A model generated the notes under the pieces. It saw only the letters and a program-made list of their open reading frames with translations. It searched no databases and was not told the origin of the DNA. The translations under genes and the position numbers were made by a program. A stretch of DNA of 7,067 nucleotides from an uncultured Actinomycetes bacterium (lineage in GTDB: Bacteria > Actinomycetota > Actinomycetes > S36-B12 > UBA5976), in assembly GCA_903951185.1 (NCBI GenBank), contig CAJBBC010000070.1, forward strand, positions 1-7,067. Direction: 5' to 3'. This document shows, in pieces, positions 6,522-7,067 of the stretch. Within the stretch, counting starts at the first letter, position 1; each line of letters begins with the position of its first letter.

Positions 6522-7067
6522 GTGACTAATGATGGCTCAGCCAAAGATCGTGACAACATTCTCGAAAGTGTTCGCACCTTCGCCCAAAAGAAATTAATGC
6601 CCCAGCCATTCATTCCAGGTGAAACACCAGTGCCGGTTTCTGGCAAAGTTTTGGATACCGACGACTACGCAGCATTAGTTGATGCATCTCTTGATGGCTG
6701 GCTTACCGCAGGAAGATTTACTGAAGAGTTTGAAAGGCAATTAGCAAAATTCGTTGGCGCTAGAAGTGCGCTTTTTGTCAACAGTGGGTCAAGTGCAAAC
6801 TTGGTGGCTCTTTCAGGGCTAACCAGTCCAAAACTAGGGGAGCGCGCACTTAAACCGGGAGACGAAGTTTTGACTTTGGCAATGGGTTTTCCAACAACCG
6901 TGAATCCAATAATTCAAAATAACCTTAAACCAGTTGTCGTGGATGTTGAACTTGGCACATATGATGCAAAAGCTGGAATGCTTGCTGAAGCAATTTCTCC
7001 GAAAACAAAAGCAATCATGATGGCGCATACCCTTGGCAATCCATTTGATTTAGACACTGTGCAAAAG
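6522..7067 (+). CDS. rfbH: CDP-4-dehydro-6-deoxyglucose 3-dehydrase (E1), 3' end cut by window edge
   Basis: The first 182 codons are present; the family is about 435-440 residues, so some 40% is seen. RfbH (DdhC/AscC) is a PMP- and [2Fe-2S]-dependent enzyme. With an NADH-dependent reductase it removes the C-3 hydroxyl of CDP-4-keto-6-deoxyglucose, giving the precursor of 3,6-dideoxyhexoses. Diagnostic stretches are DGWLTAGRFTEEFE (58-71), FVNSGSSANLVALSGLTSPK (85-104), LKPGDEVLTLAMGFPTTVNP (110-129) and MMAHTLGNPFDL (166-177). This pattern is much closer to RfbH than to ordinary StrS-type aminotransferases. The residue that decides the chemistry, a His in place of the PLP-binding Lys, lies beyond the window, as do the iron-sulfur cysteines. 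GTG at 6522 is chosen because a stop lies just upstream and GGGA precedes it. The gene is divergent from rfbF across 124 bases. An RfbG-type dehydratase would be expected further right. Confidence 0.92.
   Translation, partial: MTNDGSAKDRDNILESVRTFAQKKLMPQPFIPGETPVPVSGKVLDTDDYAALVDASLDGWLTAGRFTEEFERQLAKFVGARSALFVNSGSSANLVALSGLTSPKLGERALKPGDEVLTLAMGFPTTVNPIIQNNLKPVVVDVELGTYDAKAGMLAEAISPKTKAIMMAHTLGNPFDLDTVQK

Noticed and set aside
6834..7028. Minus-strand frame rich in Cys and His
   Set aside because: It might suggest a small metal-binding protein, but it is the antisense shadow of the conserved RfbH coding sequence.
1..7067. CRISPR arrays, tRNA genes, insertion sequences and long direct repeats
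   Set aside because: A read of both strands showed no repeated spacer pattern, cloverleaf, transposase motif or terminal repeats, and coding genes fill nearly all of the window.

Overview
The window lies inside a surface-polysaccharide (O-antigen, capsule or cell-wall glycan) biosynthesis locus. It holds seven genes packed almost end to end, and the two outermost run off the window. Hand counts on about eight 60-base lines gave mostly 38-43% G+C, with some lines near 30%. Four of the seven starts are not ATG (three GTG, one TTG), and AGGA or GAGGAG ribosome binding sites are common. This would suit a low-G+C planktonic actinobacterium (for example the freshwater Nanopelagicales group), but the taxon is a weak inference: no rRNA or housekeeping gene is present.

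Layout. (1) From 3803 leftward to the edge is a three-gene minus-strand unit: a GNAT acetyltransferase fused to a DegT/DnrJ/EryC1/StrS sugar aminotransferase, a GT11 fucosyltransferase, and a GT2 glycosyltransferase cut at base 1. The gaps are 24 and 5 bases. (2) Divergently, at 3880-5624 on the plus strand, are the two halves of a split transketolase with a GTGA overlap. (3) At 5627-6397 on the minus strand is rfbF, glucose-1-phosphate cytidylyltransferase, converging on the transketolase with only 2 bases between the stop codons. (4) Divergent from rfbF, from 6522 on the plus strand, is the first 182 codons of rfbH, CDP-4-dehydro-6-deoxyglucose 3-dehydrase.

How the genes work together. RfbF makes CDP-glucose. 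An RfbG-type 4,6-dehydratase, not in the window, would make CDP-4-keto-6-deoxyglucose. RfbH, with a reductase also not in the window, would remove the 3-hydroxyl to give a CDP-3,6-dideoxy-4-hexulose. The split transketolase between these genes and the transferases is the most interesting element. My hypothesis is that it adds a two-carbon ketol unit to the 4-keto group of that CDP-sugar, giving a 4-C-branched deoxy-octose. The outcome would resemble yersiniose, where a different ThDP enzyme (YerE) does the job. The fused GNAT-aminotransferase would separately make an N-acetylated amino-deoxysugar in one polypeptide. The GT11 and GT2 enzymes would assemble the glycan. No GDP-fucose synthesis genes, flippase, polymerase or initiating transferase are in the window.

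I saw no RNA gene, CRISPR array, insertion sequence or attachment site, and no gene-free stretch longer than about 125 bases.
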